A stretch of DNA of 64,000 bases from Hofstenia miamia (lineage: Eukaryota > Xenacoelomorpha > Acoela). The position numbers and the translations under genes were made by a program. Where the stretch lies: assembly GCA_004352715.1 (NCBI GenBank), contig SCFE01000091.1, positions 1,332,642 through 1,396,641 of the forward strand, written 5' to 3'. Positions 21,534 through 32,712 of the stretch are shown here, one piece after another (position 1 is the first letter of the stretch; each line of letters begins with the position of its first letter). The notes under the pieces are model-generated. The model ran no database searches and was not told the origin of the DNA. It saw only the letters and a list, made by a program, of their open reading frames with translations.

Positions 21534-22674
21534 ATGTTTATTATTAAACTCTTTTGGCTTAAAAACTGTCGAAGAAGTAATCCCAAAATAACATTCAGTT
21601 CTAATCTAAATAAATTTTTAATTTATTTGAATTATATTTTTATGATTTACAATATGTTAGAACAATATTCTGAGATTGTTCAAACAAGTGATAAGCTACA
21701 GGAGCTTTTTAACTCTTTTGGTGATTTAGAGCACCTGGTAAATGATTCAACATATCTAATAATCTAAAGCTTGATTGTGGAAATTTAGTTTGTAAAATTA
21801 AGTCAAAATTTATAGAATGTTTAAAGGATCTTTCAAAAAAGCAATTCGAGAAATTTTCTCCAAAGCATACATCAAGTAAGAAATGGGAAAACAAGGACAT
21901 TTTAAATTGTACAAAATTCCAAACTAAAATACTGGTTTCATGCAAATCTCTCAACAATAAAGATGGTTCCTTAAACAAAAACAGGGGAAGAAAGTTTGTT
22001 TCTAATGTCGAAAAATCTATCAAAAATTTATGTGAGACTGCACCCGCTATTGAAAATTTAATAATTAACAAAAATAATGACATTGTTTAGATTTTTAAGT
22101 CAAGTCAAAAAACAAAGACAAAGACGGCAGAAGCGGCATTAGTAAAGATTAAAAATATCAATCTGAGAACCTCAACAAAATGTTTGCCCAAACGTATTAT
22201 TACAAATATTCCCATATATGAAGAATTGACAGATTATAATGCATTTAAAAGTAATTTATTAATTGATAATAAAGAAATATTAAAGGATGTTAATGAAAAT
22301 GACATATCAATATTATTTTCTAAAACAAACTATATTAAGAATTCTAATGAAGTTATACCTAAAATACGTTTACTACTTCTCAATAAAAAGCTGAAATTGC
22401 TATTCAATACACTAAATATTAGAGATCATTATTGTGTCAAGATGTGTTTTAACTGTGGTAAGAATGGACACTCATCAAAAAGTTGCAATAATTAGACATT
22501 ATCATGTATGTTTTGCTCAGATAATCACAGTTAAAAAGAATGTCCCATCAAAAATGACAAGAATAAACATAATTGTATAAATTGTGTTAATTCTAAACAA
22601 TTTCATTTGGAATCATCTAATCACAATGCATTTAGTAGAAAATGCCCAATATACATTGAACAACTAAATATTAC
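21534..22674 (+). pseudogene. LINE ORF1 with CCHC zinc knuckles
   Basis: The first ORF of the most complete LINE here. The N-terminal piece (21642-21766) looks like a coiled coil. After a frameshift, a long lysine-rich stretch leads into an RNA-binding-like middle and a perfect retroviral-type knuckle C-x2-C-x4-H-x4-C at 22444-22485. In-frame stops follow, then a second C-x2-C-x3-H-x4-C knuckle and further Cys pairs up to about 22595. Gag-like ORF1 proteins of jockey/I/CR1-group LINEs carry such tandem knuckles and coat the element RNA. ORF2 begins at 22677 and belongs to the same element. Confidence 0.8.
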
Positions 22675-22676
22675 GA

Positions 22677-23743
22677 TTGGAAAAACTCAATATGATTAAA
22701 GAAAAATTTTTTAATTTCACTGAATTTAATGAGTATATAAAGCAATATAAAAATCAAGTCAAATTTCTTAATATCAATTTCCAATGCTTAACAAATAAAG
22801 TAACTAAGTATGAAGAATTGATTTTAAATATGGATGGAACTACAATTTGCGGAATAACGGAAACATGGTTAAAAGATACTGATAATGACAACATCTATAA
22901 GAGAAATTGGTTTAAGATATTTCGCAAGGATAGAGATCTTACAAATTCTACAAAGACTAAGTGGCGGCATATTTATCATACCTAAGCATTTTCATCCACA
23001 AAATATGTCAAGATCTAAATGTTCAAAATACCCAATTTGAAAGTTTATGGATAGAATTTTAATATCGAATGTAAAGCATTTAATTAATTTAAGTTATTGC
23101 AACAATCAAAGAAATTTTAATGAATTTTCTGTTATACTATCTTCTGAATTATCAAGAGCAATGATTGAAAATAAGCCATTAATTCTTATGGGCGATTATA
23201 ACCAGAATTATCTAAATAAGTATGATAATGCAAATGTTCATGATGTTATAGACATTTTTTGGATGGGAAGTACTCAATAAAACAATTTCGACTCATATTA
23301 ATGGAAAAAGCTCATCTTTAATTGACTATTTAATTACAGACATTTCGTACGATAATAGTTTCATTACAACAGTAACAGATTTTTTCATTTCCGATCATCA
23401 AATTACATTTGCAATATATGTTAAAATGAAAGTCAACAAAGAGAAAAAATGGTTATGTTATAATAATTGTAAAAAATTTAACAAAGAAAAATTATTTTGG
23501 GATTTACTAAATCTAAATTGGGGTAACTATTAGAACTCAATGTCCATTAATGAGAAACTAAGCTTTACCAATAATAATAATTTGGATCAATTATATAATA
23601 AACATTGTTCAGTTACAAAGAAGATCATTTGTGTAAATCAAAAGAGAATTCCTAGTTGGAAAATATGGATTTCAGAAAAGTCTAAGAAACATATTAACGA
23701 GAAACGTCAAGCCTATAGAAATTTGTGTAAAGACAAAAGTTAA
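22677..23743 (+). pseudogene. LINE ORF2 endonuclease domain (APE type)
   Basis: The ORF2 start of the same LINE. It reads VKFLNINFQCLTNKVTKYEELI then ICGITETWLK, the first two conserved blocks of apurinic-type endonucleases (Asn and catalytic Glu). Further along are MGDYNQNYL (Asp/Asn block) and SLIDYLITD then ISDHQITF (the Ser-Asp-His signature). These read across frameshifts at about 22985, 23045 and 23280. The domain would nick target DNA for target-primed reverse transcription. A lysine-rich linker follows to 23743. All motifs are recognisable but the frame is broken. Confidence 0.85.
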
Positions 23744-24262
23744 GAAAATATGAAGAAATATAAAATCTACAAAAATATTCCATCGAATAGTTATAAACTA
23801 GATTCGAAAAAATTTTACACGATCAGATTAGCTGTTACTTTAAAAAAATACAGCTTGTTTAATCAAAATCAATTTGGATTCAGAAAACATTCTTCTATGA
23901 ATGCTCTTTTGGATACAGTAGAAGATTGGAGACAACTCACAGATAGAAAAGAAAGTGTATATTCGTTCTTTAGACCTTGCAAAAGCATTCAATTCTATAG
24001 ATCATGGAATATTGATTAAAAAATTGAAAGATACATACAACTTCGACCTTACTTCTTCACTTATTGATGATTACTTAAATAATAGATATCAATTTGTGCA
24101 ATTTAAAAATGAATCATCAAATCTTTTGAAAATTGAAAGGGGTGTTCTGCAAGGTTCTGTTTTGGGTCCTATGTTGTTTAATATCCATGTAAATGATATT
24201 TCAAATCACATAAATATAAAATGTATGTTATATGCAGATGATACCTTTTCTCTATATTGTAG
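23744..24262 (+). pseudogene. LINE ORF2 reverse transcriptase, fingers to YADD
   Basis: The RT region of the same LINE. The first finger motifs are missing, consistent with a deletion near 23750-23815. It then reads NQNQFGFRKHSSMNALLD, a palm A segment LDLAKAFNSIDHGIL (frameshifted), the GVLQGSVLGPMLFNIHVND block, and an intact YADD at about 24231-24242. The frame is cut at 24262 inside the sequence encoding TFSLYC and resumes at 25517. Confidence 0.85.
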
Positions 24263-25516
24263 AATAAATAAATAAATAAATAAATAAATACCTATAGCCA
24301 TTTGTTTAATAATAGTATTTACGCGAGGTGAACTAAATCTTTGAATCTATTATTACTCTTAGATATTTAACTTATTAACAGGTATAACAGATGAATTATT
24401 GAAACTAATTGAATAGTCAGAGATGTCCGTTTTTTTCTAAAAGGTTGCATTATGCAAAATTCAGTGTTTTTCTTGTTATTATGCAATCTATACATGCTAA
24501 AATATAAAATGAGCACTGTTAAGAGAAAAACCAATATTTCTTAAATCTATACTACAAACATCGATGAACTACAACCCAATTTATATCTCATACATGACTA
24601 CTATAACAAAAACAAAAATACTAAATATTGAAACAACTACTTTTATGCAGATGAATAAATTAACAAAAGGCGGAACAAAGACAAAATTGTATCTTAACAA
24701 CAAAGAAATAAATGGGGCAACCAAGAATAAAATATTTAGGAGTGTTAATTGACAATCAACTAAAATTCAAAGATCATATAAATTCTTTAATTCAAAAAAT
24801 GGCTAGTACCATTAAGTTAATTAAAAAAAATAACAGATTTATTACCAAGAAAATGGATCGCAATGTTATTTAAGTCAAGGGTTTTATCAAAATATACCGA
24901 TTCTTGTTACTTGCTAAGAAATCTATGTGAAAATTCTAAAAGAAAATTAAATAAGATTTTCAATTGGATGAACAAAATTATCAATAGCAATAATAATCGA
25001 ATTAAAAGAAAATTGGCAAAAGATTATATGTTATTATATCCAGATGATATCATGCAAAAAACTATTTTAGAACTATTTTATAAAATGAAAGATAACATCT
25101 CCCTAAAATATAATATTAGACGTGGTATATATCAATGCAAGAAATTTGAAGCAAGATTATGAAGAATTCATTTATAAATATTGGAGTAAAATTATGGAAT
25201 AAATTTGATAAAGATACTCGATCTGAAAAAAGTTTCAATTGTTTAAAAAAAAGTGACTAATTTTATCAAGAATGCTCCAACAAAGAATTATCTTTCCAGT
25301 CAAAGAATTACTTCAATAAATACAAATAACTAAGTACATCATTCTTCTATTATCAAACTAAAATTAATGACTAAGAACTTAATTAACTAATCATAGAAAA
25401 TACTTTTCGAAACTAAAATGAACTATTATATTAACCAAGAAACATCACTATCTTTACCTCTGCAACAAAGAAATAGAAACAATTAAGTTAGTACTTAATA
25501 GTGGCTTTTTGTACAC
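24263..25516. mobile_element. LINE-derived insertion with 16-bp flanking duplication
   Basis: This DNA interrupts the LINE ORF2 and is bracketed by the direct repeat TTTTCTCTATATTGTA (about 24246-24262 and 25517-25532). Removing it lets the ORF2 frame continue. It has two parts: an inverted, internally deleted piece of family X (24285-24553, matching about 19548-20058), and a + strand LINE thumb/C-terminal region (24554-25260). A TAAA-type microsatellite lies at 24264-24290. The inverted 5' part is reminiscent of twin priming, but the two parts do not look like the same family, so two events are possible. Confidence 0.7.
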
Positions 25517-26310
25517 TTTTTCTCTATATTGTAAAAAGTACTAACTTTATTAATAAATAATAAATAAAATTAAATAAATTAATAATAGATTTATTAAGCG
25601 CACTACAAACTGCAATATTGTACTTTGAAAAAATTAAAATGAAATTAAATGTTGACGAGACTAGATTTATGGTGTTAAATGATTCTAACAAGACAGAACA
25701 TTTAGTGTTAAAAATAAACAATAATATTATACAAGAGACAAAAATTAAATCCTTAGGAATAATCTTTGACAATAAGTTAACATTTGAAATCGAAGTCAAC
25801 AAAATAATTCAGAAAATCTTACAAGGAATCAAGACACTATCCAAACTTCAAAGATTTATACCTATTAATGGAAAATTACCCTAATAAAATCATATATATT
25901 GCCTAATTATTTATATTCAGCCTGTTTATTAACAACTCTCAATAAAAGAATGATATCAAACTAGAAAGAATTTTCAATTGGAGCATCGACACCATCTGTG
26001 AAAGAAGAAAGCAAGCTACAATCAAAGAAGATAACTACTATTTTCATTAGAATATTCACAAAAACTAAGATCTCTAGAAATATTTTTCAAATTGAAGGTA
26101 AGAGACAAAATACCAACTAAAATACATTTAAGATCAAATTTTTATAGAAAACTTAAATTTAAGAAAAATTTGATGAATTGGTTTACTAATTTTTGTATTG
26201 ATTTATGGAATGAATTACCACCTCAATTTAAAGAAGAAAAATTAATAAAATACTTTAAAAGAAATGTGAAAATGTATTTGAAACCAAGAAAAATCAAATT
26301 TTAAACTCAA
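25517..26310 (+). pseudogene. LINE ORF2 C-terminal part (resumed)
   Basis: Resumes the interrupted ORF2: from the duplicated target it runs through a YFEKIKMKLNVDETRFMVLN segment and a SLGIIFDNKLTF block (the thumb), as in other LINEs just after YADD. After more frameshifts the conserved C-terminal WNELPPQFKEE appears at about 26205-26240. The ORFs at 25618-25884 and 26092-26304 are its main pieces. No clear 3' tail is seen. Confidence 0.8.
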
Positions 26311-26702
26311 TCAATTTCAACAAACCAATCTTAAGTGCTTAACACTTTATTTGTATAGTGATTCTATATACAAAGGGTTCTAAAAATAATAATTATTACT
26401 AAGAATGCTTAATATTACTAGCATTCTTTCAATCACAATTACTTGGAAAAGAATTTATGAATTTACTTCCATAAGTCAATATTGATTGGTTAGCAAATTT
26501 GAGTGCATATAAGCCTCAAATCAATGATAATTAATGTTCAAAAGTGTGCGCGATACACCCAGCAGTCCGCCGTTCATTTCCTACTAGTGATCGATTGTTG
26601 GTAGGTAAAATGAACTTCACTCGTTTTCTTTTATATACTTATAAATTATTAAATTAGTTGATTAATATATACAAAACCAGATTTCGACAACATTCCTATA
26701 TT

Positions 26703-27114
26703 CAGTGTTATGAAAAATCCGATCTAAATTCAAAAAATCAAAAAAATCGAATTTTTTTAATTAAGTCGGATTTTTTTTATTAAAATTGGATTTTTTATCT
26801 ACATTTCAATTTTACACAGACAATCTTACAAGGTATTAAATATTAGATACTAATATTTTTGAAATACAGTAATTTATTCAATTTTAAATAAACTGAAGAT
26901 AAAAAAAGTGAAAAACAATAAATTCAGAGCTTGCCAATTCATTCCAATACCAGGGCAATGTCTTCAAAACAATTAGAATACACTAATTGTATCTCTTTTA
27001 GTGTACTTGATTTAAATCAATAATTGAACTAATAATGTGCTTTGATTTAAATCATGATTTAAATCCGATTTAAATCAATGTTTTAAATCGAGTGATTTAA
27101 GTCGACCAACACTG
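26703..27114. mobile_element. hAT-type MITE, copy 1 (412 bp, inverted relative to copy 2)
   Basis: It begins CAGTGTTATG and ends CCAACACTG, and is flanked by a perfect 8-bp direct repeat, CCTATATT, at 26695-26702 and 27115-27122. Eight-base duplications with CAGTG/CACTG ends are the mark of the hAT superfamily. The interior is AT-rich, with several copies of the palindrome GATTTAAATC near the right end. There is no coding capacity. It matches 56923-57345 in inverted orientation. Confidence 0.9.
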
Positions 27115-27938
27115 CCTATATTACGAAGACATTTATTTATTCAAAAACTAGCTTCCGTAGACGCACCGGTGTTTTGCGTTATAAATACAATTAACATCAA
27201 AGGGTCAAGTACTAATATAACAAATTATTCATTGAAGTTTTAAAATTTAATTGATTTAGGGTCTATTAATGAATAAAAAGAAATGTGAAAAAGAAAAACA
27301 GCTTTGAAGTGAATTTTAAATTACATTGTAAGAACAATCTCTTCAAAATACAAATTGCACATTAAAAAATATACAAAAATATATTTATCGGCAAGTGATA
27401 TATCGTGTTATAAAACAAAAGTAAGTTGAAAAAATATAAATGGCAGGAAACCCAAGTAAAAAATTTTAGGAAAGTAGAAACTTCTAAAAAAGTGAGTTGG
27501 AGTCAAAGCTGTAATCTACTTTGTACAATTTTACAATCACTAAATATCTGTCAAATTAGCGTTATTATACATGCAAAATTGCTTTGAATAATATCCAAAC
27601 ATGGCGAATGTCAATGCATTCGTTTCAAAGAAATAAAACACGTAAATGAACTGGTTCAACGATAAAAATACTAAATAAAAAATATGTTTCCTAAAATATT
27701 AAATTGCTAAATCAGGAATTTCAAACAGATTGTATAGTTTTGAAAACACTTCATGCAGTCTGCTGTCTTAGAATTCTCAAACATTGGCAGACTACAAATG
27801 ACAAAATGCCATCCTCAAATTTTATGGGTAGCATTTAAAAACAATTCCAACTCACTTTCAGCCTTAGCTCAAAATATCAAAATAATTAATTTGTGAAATG
27901 GCAGTACGTCATACTACAAACTAAATCTTCGAATTTCA

Positions 27939-28157
27939 TCAAATAATTGCACAAACACGGGAATGTGACTTGCGGCTTTTGTGTTTCTGTTTAGCACTAT
28001 CATTTTTGGCGAGATTAGCAGGAAGGTTATCCGAAAAATTTAAAGAACTATCGTTTAGATGATATGGCCCACGTTCGTTGAATCTCAAGCGCTGTTGTTT
28101 ATGAAGAAGAATTCTGTAAGTGCCGACAACGTTGCTTCTTGCATCATCAGCGCAATT
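27939..28157 (-). CDS. NIM1K: NIM1-type kinase, last coding exon (C-terminal tail, CaaX-like end)
   Basis: Acceptor TATTTTAG precedes 28157; phase 0 agrees with the upstream exon, which ends on a complete codon. The exon gives 72 residues and a TGA. It opens with a DDARSNVVGTYRILLHKQQR segment that matches the conserved post-kinase motif of vertebrate NIM1 (a DARS..TG.YRI.LH pattern). A hydrophilic linker follows, then a basic stretch (KQKHKSRKSHSR) and the terminal Cys-Ala-Ile-Ile. A C-terminal Cys-aliphatic-aliphatic-Ile with a polybasic stretch is the classic layout of a geranylgeranylated membrane anchor. I recall a similar Cys-terminated tail in human NIM1, which should be confirmed. This exon is absent from a simple ORF search for long frames starting at Met. 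Confidence 0.88.
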   Translation of the reverse strand, partial: NCADDARSNVVGTYRILLHKQQRLRFNERGPYHLNDSSLNFSDNLPANLAKNDSAKQKHKSRKSHSRVCAII

Positions 28158-28444
28158 CTAAAATACCCCAGTAGGTAAATACGGAAGAGGATATCGTATC
28201 ACTCAATTTGCAAAAACAAACGCAATGCTAGACATTTTTGAAACACGACAGGACCTAGTTTAACGTGCAAAATTAACATAGCCACAATTGCAAAGCACAA
28301 AAACTGATATCTTGTGTAATAATTTTCGGTATAGGGTCACAATATATATCACCTTTTAAATGAAGCGGCCCTTCTGAAATTTCACGTGGATACTAAAATA
28401 AATATCTTTTATTGTAAGTAAACATTTAAATTATGTTTTCGTAA

Positions 28445-28660
28445 ATGCTTAAAATTATCAATATTACCCCAATCTACTCCATAAAAAAGTCATGTCTCTC
28501 AAAATATAGGCCTATCTCAATTACAACTACCATTAGTAAAATATTTGATAAATTATGTTTTCTTCAATGTCTGAGCAATAAAAATATAACACATCCTGCC
28601 CACGTCAAAATCAAAATACGGTTTTCAAACAAATTCTCAACTCGCGATGCTCTCCGGTAA
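28445..28660 (+). mobile_element. Short LINE RT fragment in a kinase intron
   Basis: A + strand frame reads ITPIYSIKK, then YRPISITTTISKIFDKL, then a damaged NKFSTRDAL, which are the RT finger motifs of a LINE. Only about 70 codons survive. It lies antisense within the last intron of the NIM1-type kinase. Confidence 0.75.
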
Positions 28661-29185
28661 GCGTATGAAAAATGAAAGCATTACTTGACAGGGACATCAA
28701 TCAAAAAATGGTAATAGAGTTAGGGTATTAATTCTCGATATTTATCCAACCAAATCCAGGAAGTTTAAATTAAATAAGTAAAGTTTTATATCAATAATTG
28801 GGGTTTTATTATAGCGTAAATACCATGGTTTTGGTTCGAATTAGATAGTTTAGAAACTTGTGCATATTATTAAAAAATGAAAATCAAAACTTGAAATTAT
28901 ACTCGTATTTATATCATACTACCTCATTTTTTATTCTGGCAAATGCATGATAAATGTATAAATAAAAACAACGATAACTACATAGATAAATGAATTTACA
29001 ACATAGTATAAAAAATATAATTTTTTCCTACTACAATTTATTCGCGATTTGAAGTGTTTTTTGAAACTTGTAAAAGCAAAGGATTTCCGGAATTTAAAAA
29101 ATTTTAACATTTGATTGGCTATATCAAAGTCAACTCACTACCATGACCGAAGTTATATGAGGTTGAAGAAAAATGCGTCGTCTAC

Positions 29186-29445
29186 CTGAATCATTTTCTT
29201 GGTGACGCCTAAATCATAAAGCTGGTCGCGAACCGCAATTTCATCAGCATCTCGCAAATCTGGATCTATCAGATGCTTCGGAGTTAGACAGTTATTTACA
29301 TACGTATTGGGGAACGTTTCAGTTCGAAGCCACTTGCTCAGCATTACCTCCTTTAATGTGGCCCTCCTGAGTGGTGTTTGCGTTAAAAGTTGACCTATAA
29401 GATCACCAGCAGTTGGTGACATGAAATCCGGCGTCGAGTAACTAC
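29186..29445 (-). CDS. NIM1K: NIM1-type kinase exon: C-lobe end and UBA-like region
   Basis: Acceptor TTCTTTTAG precedes 29445, and donor CAG|GTAGAC follows 29186. 260 nt: two bases complete the codon split with the upstream exon, then 86 codons. It begins SYSTPDFMSP, matching the end of the NIM1 catalytic domain (helix G region), then GDLIGQLLTQTPLRRATLKEVMLSKWL, the usual kinase subdomain XI with its invariant Arg and a Trp-containing final helix. The last part (DEIAVRDQLYDLGVTKKMIQ) resembles the UBA-like autoinhibitory segment that follows the kinase domain in AMPK-related kinases. Confidence is high because the junction recreates an unbroken conserved sequence. Confidence 0.92.
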
Positions 29446-31094
29446 CTAAAAGAATAAACAAAATCACCTAAAATGTATAAAACAAATTTCACACAGTGCT
29501 TCTATAACCTTGAATGCTGACTTTAATTTTCACGATTTCCTCCCAGGTGCGACTGTTATTGTCTGTTCATAATTAGGAACACATTCAAATATGTTTGTTA
29601 GACAAAATATTCTTAATAAAAGAAGTAATTAGTAATTAATTATGCAATAACTGGTTAAACTTATAATTCAACTTAGACTAAACTACATTGATAAAGTTTT
29701 CCTTAAATTTTCTAAGAATAAGTAAGTAAATCATTCACTAAATAGGGTTTGCTAAATTAGGTATAATATATCTACACCAATGACAAAATTTACAATGCTT
29801 TCAAATAGCACCTGTATATTTCAGAATACCAGAACGTATTTAGTTCAGCTGCTAAGAGTAAAATTTATTGATTTCGATGTAATTTACAAATTTAAAAGTC
29901 ACATAAAAATTAAATATATCACATTTTATATTTTTTATTTTGCAATTTAAGTTTCAAAAATTATTGAAGGCTGAAAATGGAAGTTTACTGAAGAAAATTG
30001 TAACAAAATTGTTTAAAAATTCCCATGTCTACTGCATGAGGGCATTATTTTCATAATAATTTATCTCTTTCGCTGCACATGGCCTGTAATTTAGGGTCGT
30101 CTTGGTTTCAAATGTTCTTAATAAATTTGCATTTTTATGAAATAAAATTGCTTAAACAATTGATAAAAAATGCAATATATTGAGTTAAATTTCGAAATAA
30201 ATGCCTATATATTAGTCCATCAGTAGGCGAAACCAAAACATCTTCACTGAAGAAAATACTCTTGAATAAACATTAACTTTATTGCTTTAATGAAAATAGA
30301 GACGCATTTTTAATATGAAATAAATTCGTAATTGTTAAAAGTATTGAATGACAAAATAAGTTTAATTCAAATCTACATATTATTCTTCTATTTACTTTTC
30401 AGACACTTTAATTAAAAATCCACGAAGTATTTATGTGAAAGGCTGTGAAATGCCTCAATTAATGAATGCCATCATGTAAAATATAAACACTAACTCGACT
30501 TGAAAAGACTTATTTTGCATAAATCATTTTGCTTTCCAAACCAACACATGAAATTGAATGTGCATCAATAGATCTATCAAATGAAAGATACTAGGATTCT
30601 TGCCATGCGTACTCAAATTCAAACATTCACTCAGAATGATAGATTGGATGAACTGATAGTAATTCTTGAGTCACCTTTTAAATGGTCTATTATAGATCAG
30701 GTTTAGAATTTAAATTTTGCTAAAACGCATTCTTTTCGGGATTTTCCTATTAAATTCGAAAGCATTTTATATGACGGAGCACAATCTTAAATTGAAAAAT
30801 TATTCAATTGAATGCAGGAGAATCAACCAGTGACATAAAATGTATTAAATCTGAATCAGCATATCATATGGAAGATATACTCATTTTTAGAACTGAAATA
30901 GTGGAAGGACACGATTGAATCCTTAATGTCAAAATCGATCTTGTTGTACAAGCGAATAGCTCTATTAACTGTAAAACAGCCCTTACTCGTGCATGTTTTT
31001 TGTAAAAATTTCCCTATTTCAAATTGTTTGTGCCCAAAATTTTGTAATTAAATCAGTTCATCGACAAGCGTTGTATCAAAGTATAAAGAAAATC
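29446..31094. other. Kinase intron sequence, no other feature
   Basis: Part of the intron 29446-33729. AT-rich, without recognisable coding or repeat termini until the repeated sequence that begins near 31095. Confidence 0.5.
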
Positions 31095-31133
31095 ACGAAA
31101 CAATTACATAGCCTATTCTAGAACAGCAAACTA

Positions 31134-31781
31134 CAGTATTTCTCACCCAAATATCGGATATGTGCACTCAATTATCCGAATGGTGCGGTCGATTATCCGA
31201 TCAGTTCAAACAAAAATCCAAAGTATGCACACAATTATCCGAATTGTGCATATATTATCCAATGAGTGCACACAAATATCCGAATTATGCATACAAAAAT
31301 CCGTATAGATTTATTAACTGTAGATTTTCATAATAATCTTGCAATACCATTTCAAATCTCATCTACATAGAATCATGGAATTTGCAGAAATGCCTCATCA
31401 CCGTATTGTTTTAATAGTAGTGAAAATATGATGTTCAATAAATTACTGTACTTTTATAAGATAAAAATTGAAAATAAATCAGAAAGACATATTACAAAAG
31501 TATTTCTTTAATTGACGTTAAGTTTTAAAGTACATTTAAATTCATTTTTACAATTCAGAATATTAAATGAATCCTTTATTTCTGTGAAAACCTACAGTTA
31601 ATAAATCTATACGGATTTTTGTATGCGTAATTCGGATATTTGTGTGCACTCATTGGATAATATATGCACAATTCGGATAATTGTGTGCATACTTTGGATT
31701 TTTGTTTGAACTGATCGGATATTCGACCGCACCATTCGGATAATTGAGTGCACATATCGGATATTTGGGTGGGAAATACTG
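31134..31781. mobile_element. Fold-back / pogo-like MITE with 190-bp inverted arms
   Basis: Arms 31134-31323 and 31592-31781 are near-perfect reverse complements of 190 bp, separated by a spacer of about 268 bp. The ends read CAGTATTTCTCACCC and its complement, flanked by TA on both sides (31132-31133 and 31782-31783), as in Tc1/mariner/pogo-class elements. Each arm contains repeated ATTATCCGAAT-like and ATATCCGAAT-like units alternating with GTGCA. The spacer has no coding capacity. It sits inside a unit of the 108-bp repeat. Confidence 0.88.
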
Positions 31782-31785
31782 TAGT

Positions 31786-31791
31786 NNNNNN
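31786..31791. other. Assembly gap (6 N)
   Basis: Six N immediately right of the fold-back element and its TAGT flank. A transposase fragment appears on the far side, so the two may not be truly adjacent. Confidence 0.95.
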
Positions 31792-32031
31792 GAGTTAAAC
31801 CCAATTGAATATTGTTTCAATACTTTCAAGGCGCATTTGAAGGAATTGCTGAGAAATCATGGACAAATTATTCAAAATGCTGAAGAAACAATTCAAGCAG
31901 CAAGAACACGAATTTTACTAGGAATGTGTACTGATGCAATACGGTCAATAACCCCGGCAACAGTAGCCAACAGCTACATACATGTAATAACTCAGGTGGT
32001 ACCTCGAGCAAACAATTTAGTGGACTTGTAA
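31792..32031 (+). pseudogene. Tc1/IS630-like transposase C-terminal fragment
   Basis: It begins in mid-protein at the gap with ELNPIEYCFNTFKAHLKELL, the block that holds the third catalytic residue (Glu in NPIE) of DDE transposases of the IS630/Tc1 group. About 60 residues of helical C-terminus and a TAA follow. The N-terminal two thirds, with the first two Asp residues, are missing because of the gap. No stops interrupt it, so it is fairly young or recently truncated. It is uncertain whether it belongs to the fold-back element. Confidence 0.75.
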
Positions 32032-32078
32032 ATTTCGGCATTATTTTTTGGCTTATTAACTTTATGTTGTTAAAAGTN

Positions 32079-32712
32079 TAGCCTATTCTAGGACAGCAAA
32101 CTAGTAAAATTCACAGGACATTACTACATAAAGTAAAACCATCCGTAGAAAACCATCAATTTGGTGAAATCACGAAACAATTAGAGTAGCCTATTGTAGG
32201 TCAGCAAACTAGTAAAATTCACAGGACATTACTACATAAAGTAAAACCACCCGTAGAAAACCATCAATTTGGTGAAATCACGAAACAATTAGAGTAGCCT
32301 ATTCTAGGTCAGCAAACTAGAAAAATTCACAGGACATTACTACATAAAGTAAAACCATTCGTACAAAACCATCAATTTGGTGAAATGACGAAACAATTAG
32401 AGTAGCCTATTCTAGGACAGCAAACTAGTAAAATTCACAGGACATTACTACATAAAGTAAAACCATTCGTACAAAACCATCAATTTGGTGAAATAACAAT
32501 TAGAGTAGCCTATTCTAGGTCAGCAAACTAGTAAAATTCACAGGACATTACTACATAAAGTAAAACCACCCGTAGAAAACCATCAATTTGGTGAAATGAC
32601 GAAACAATTAGAGTAGCCTATTCTAGGTCAGCAAACTAGAAAAATTCACTTCACAGGACATTACTACATAAAGTAAAACCATCCGTAGAAAACCATCAAT
32701 TTGGTGAAATGG
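32079..32712. repeat. Tandem array of a 108-bp unit, about six copies
   Basis: Six successive copies starting TAGCCTATTCTAGG at 32079, 32187, 32295, 32403, 32506 and 32614, differing by a few substitutions. One unit is about 5 bp shorter and one carries a 4-bp insertion. A partial unit also occurs at about 31095-31131 left of the fold-back element, so the array originally spanned more. There are no spacers, no ORF and no palindromic unit: an ordinary minisatellite in an intron. Confidence 0.93.

Noticed and set aside
21709-22083. 124-codon minus ORF
   Set aside because: It is antisense to the lysine-rich part of the LINE ORF1, which has clear family features on the + strand.
32079-32712. Regular repeats that might suggest a CRISPR array
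   Set aside because: Units of 108 bp are head to tail without unique spacers, in a eukaryotic intron; it is a minisatellite.
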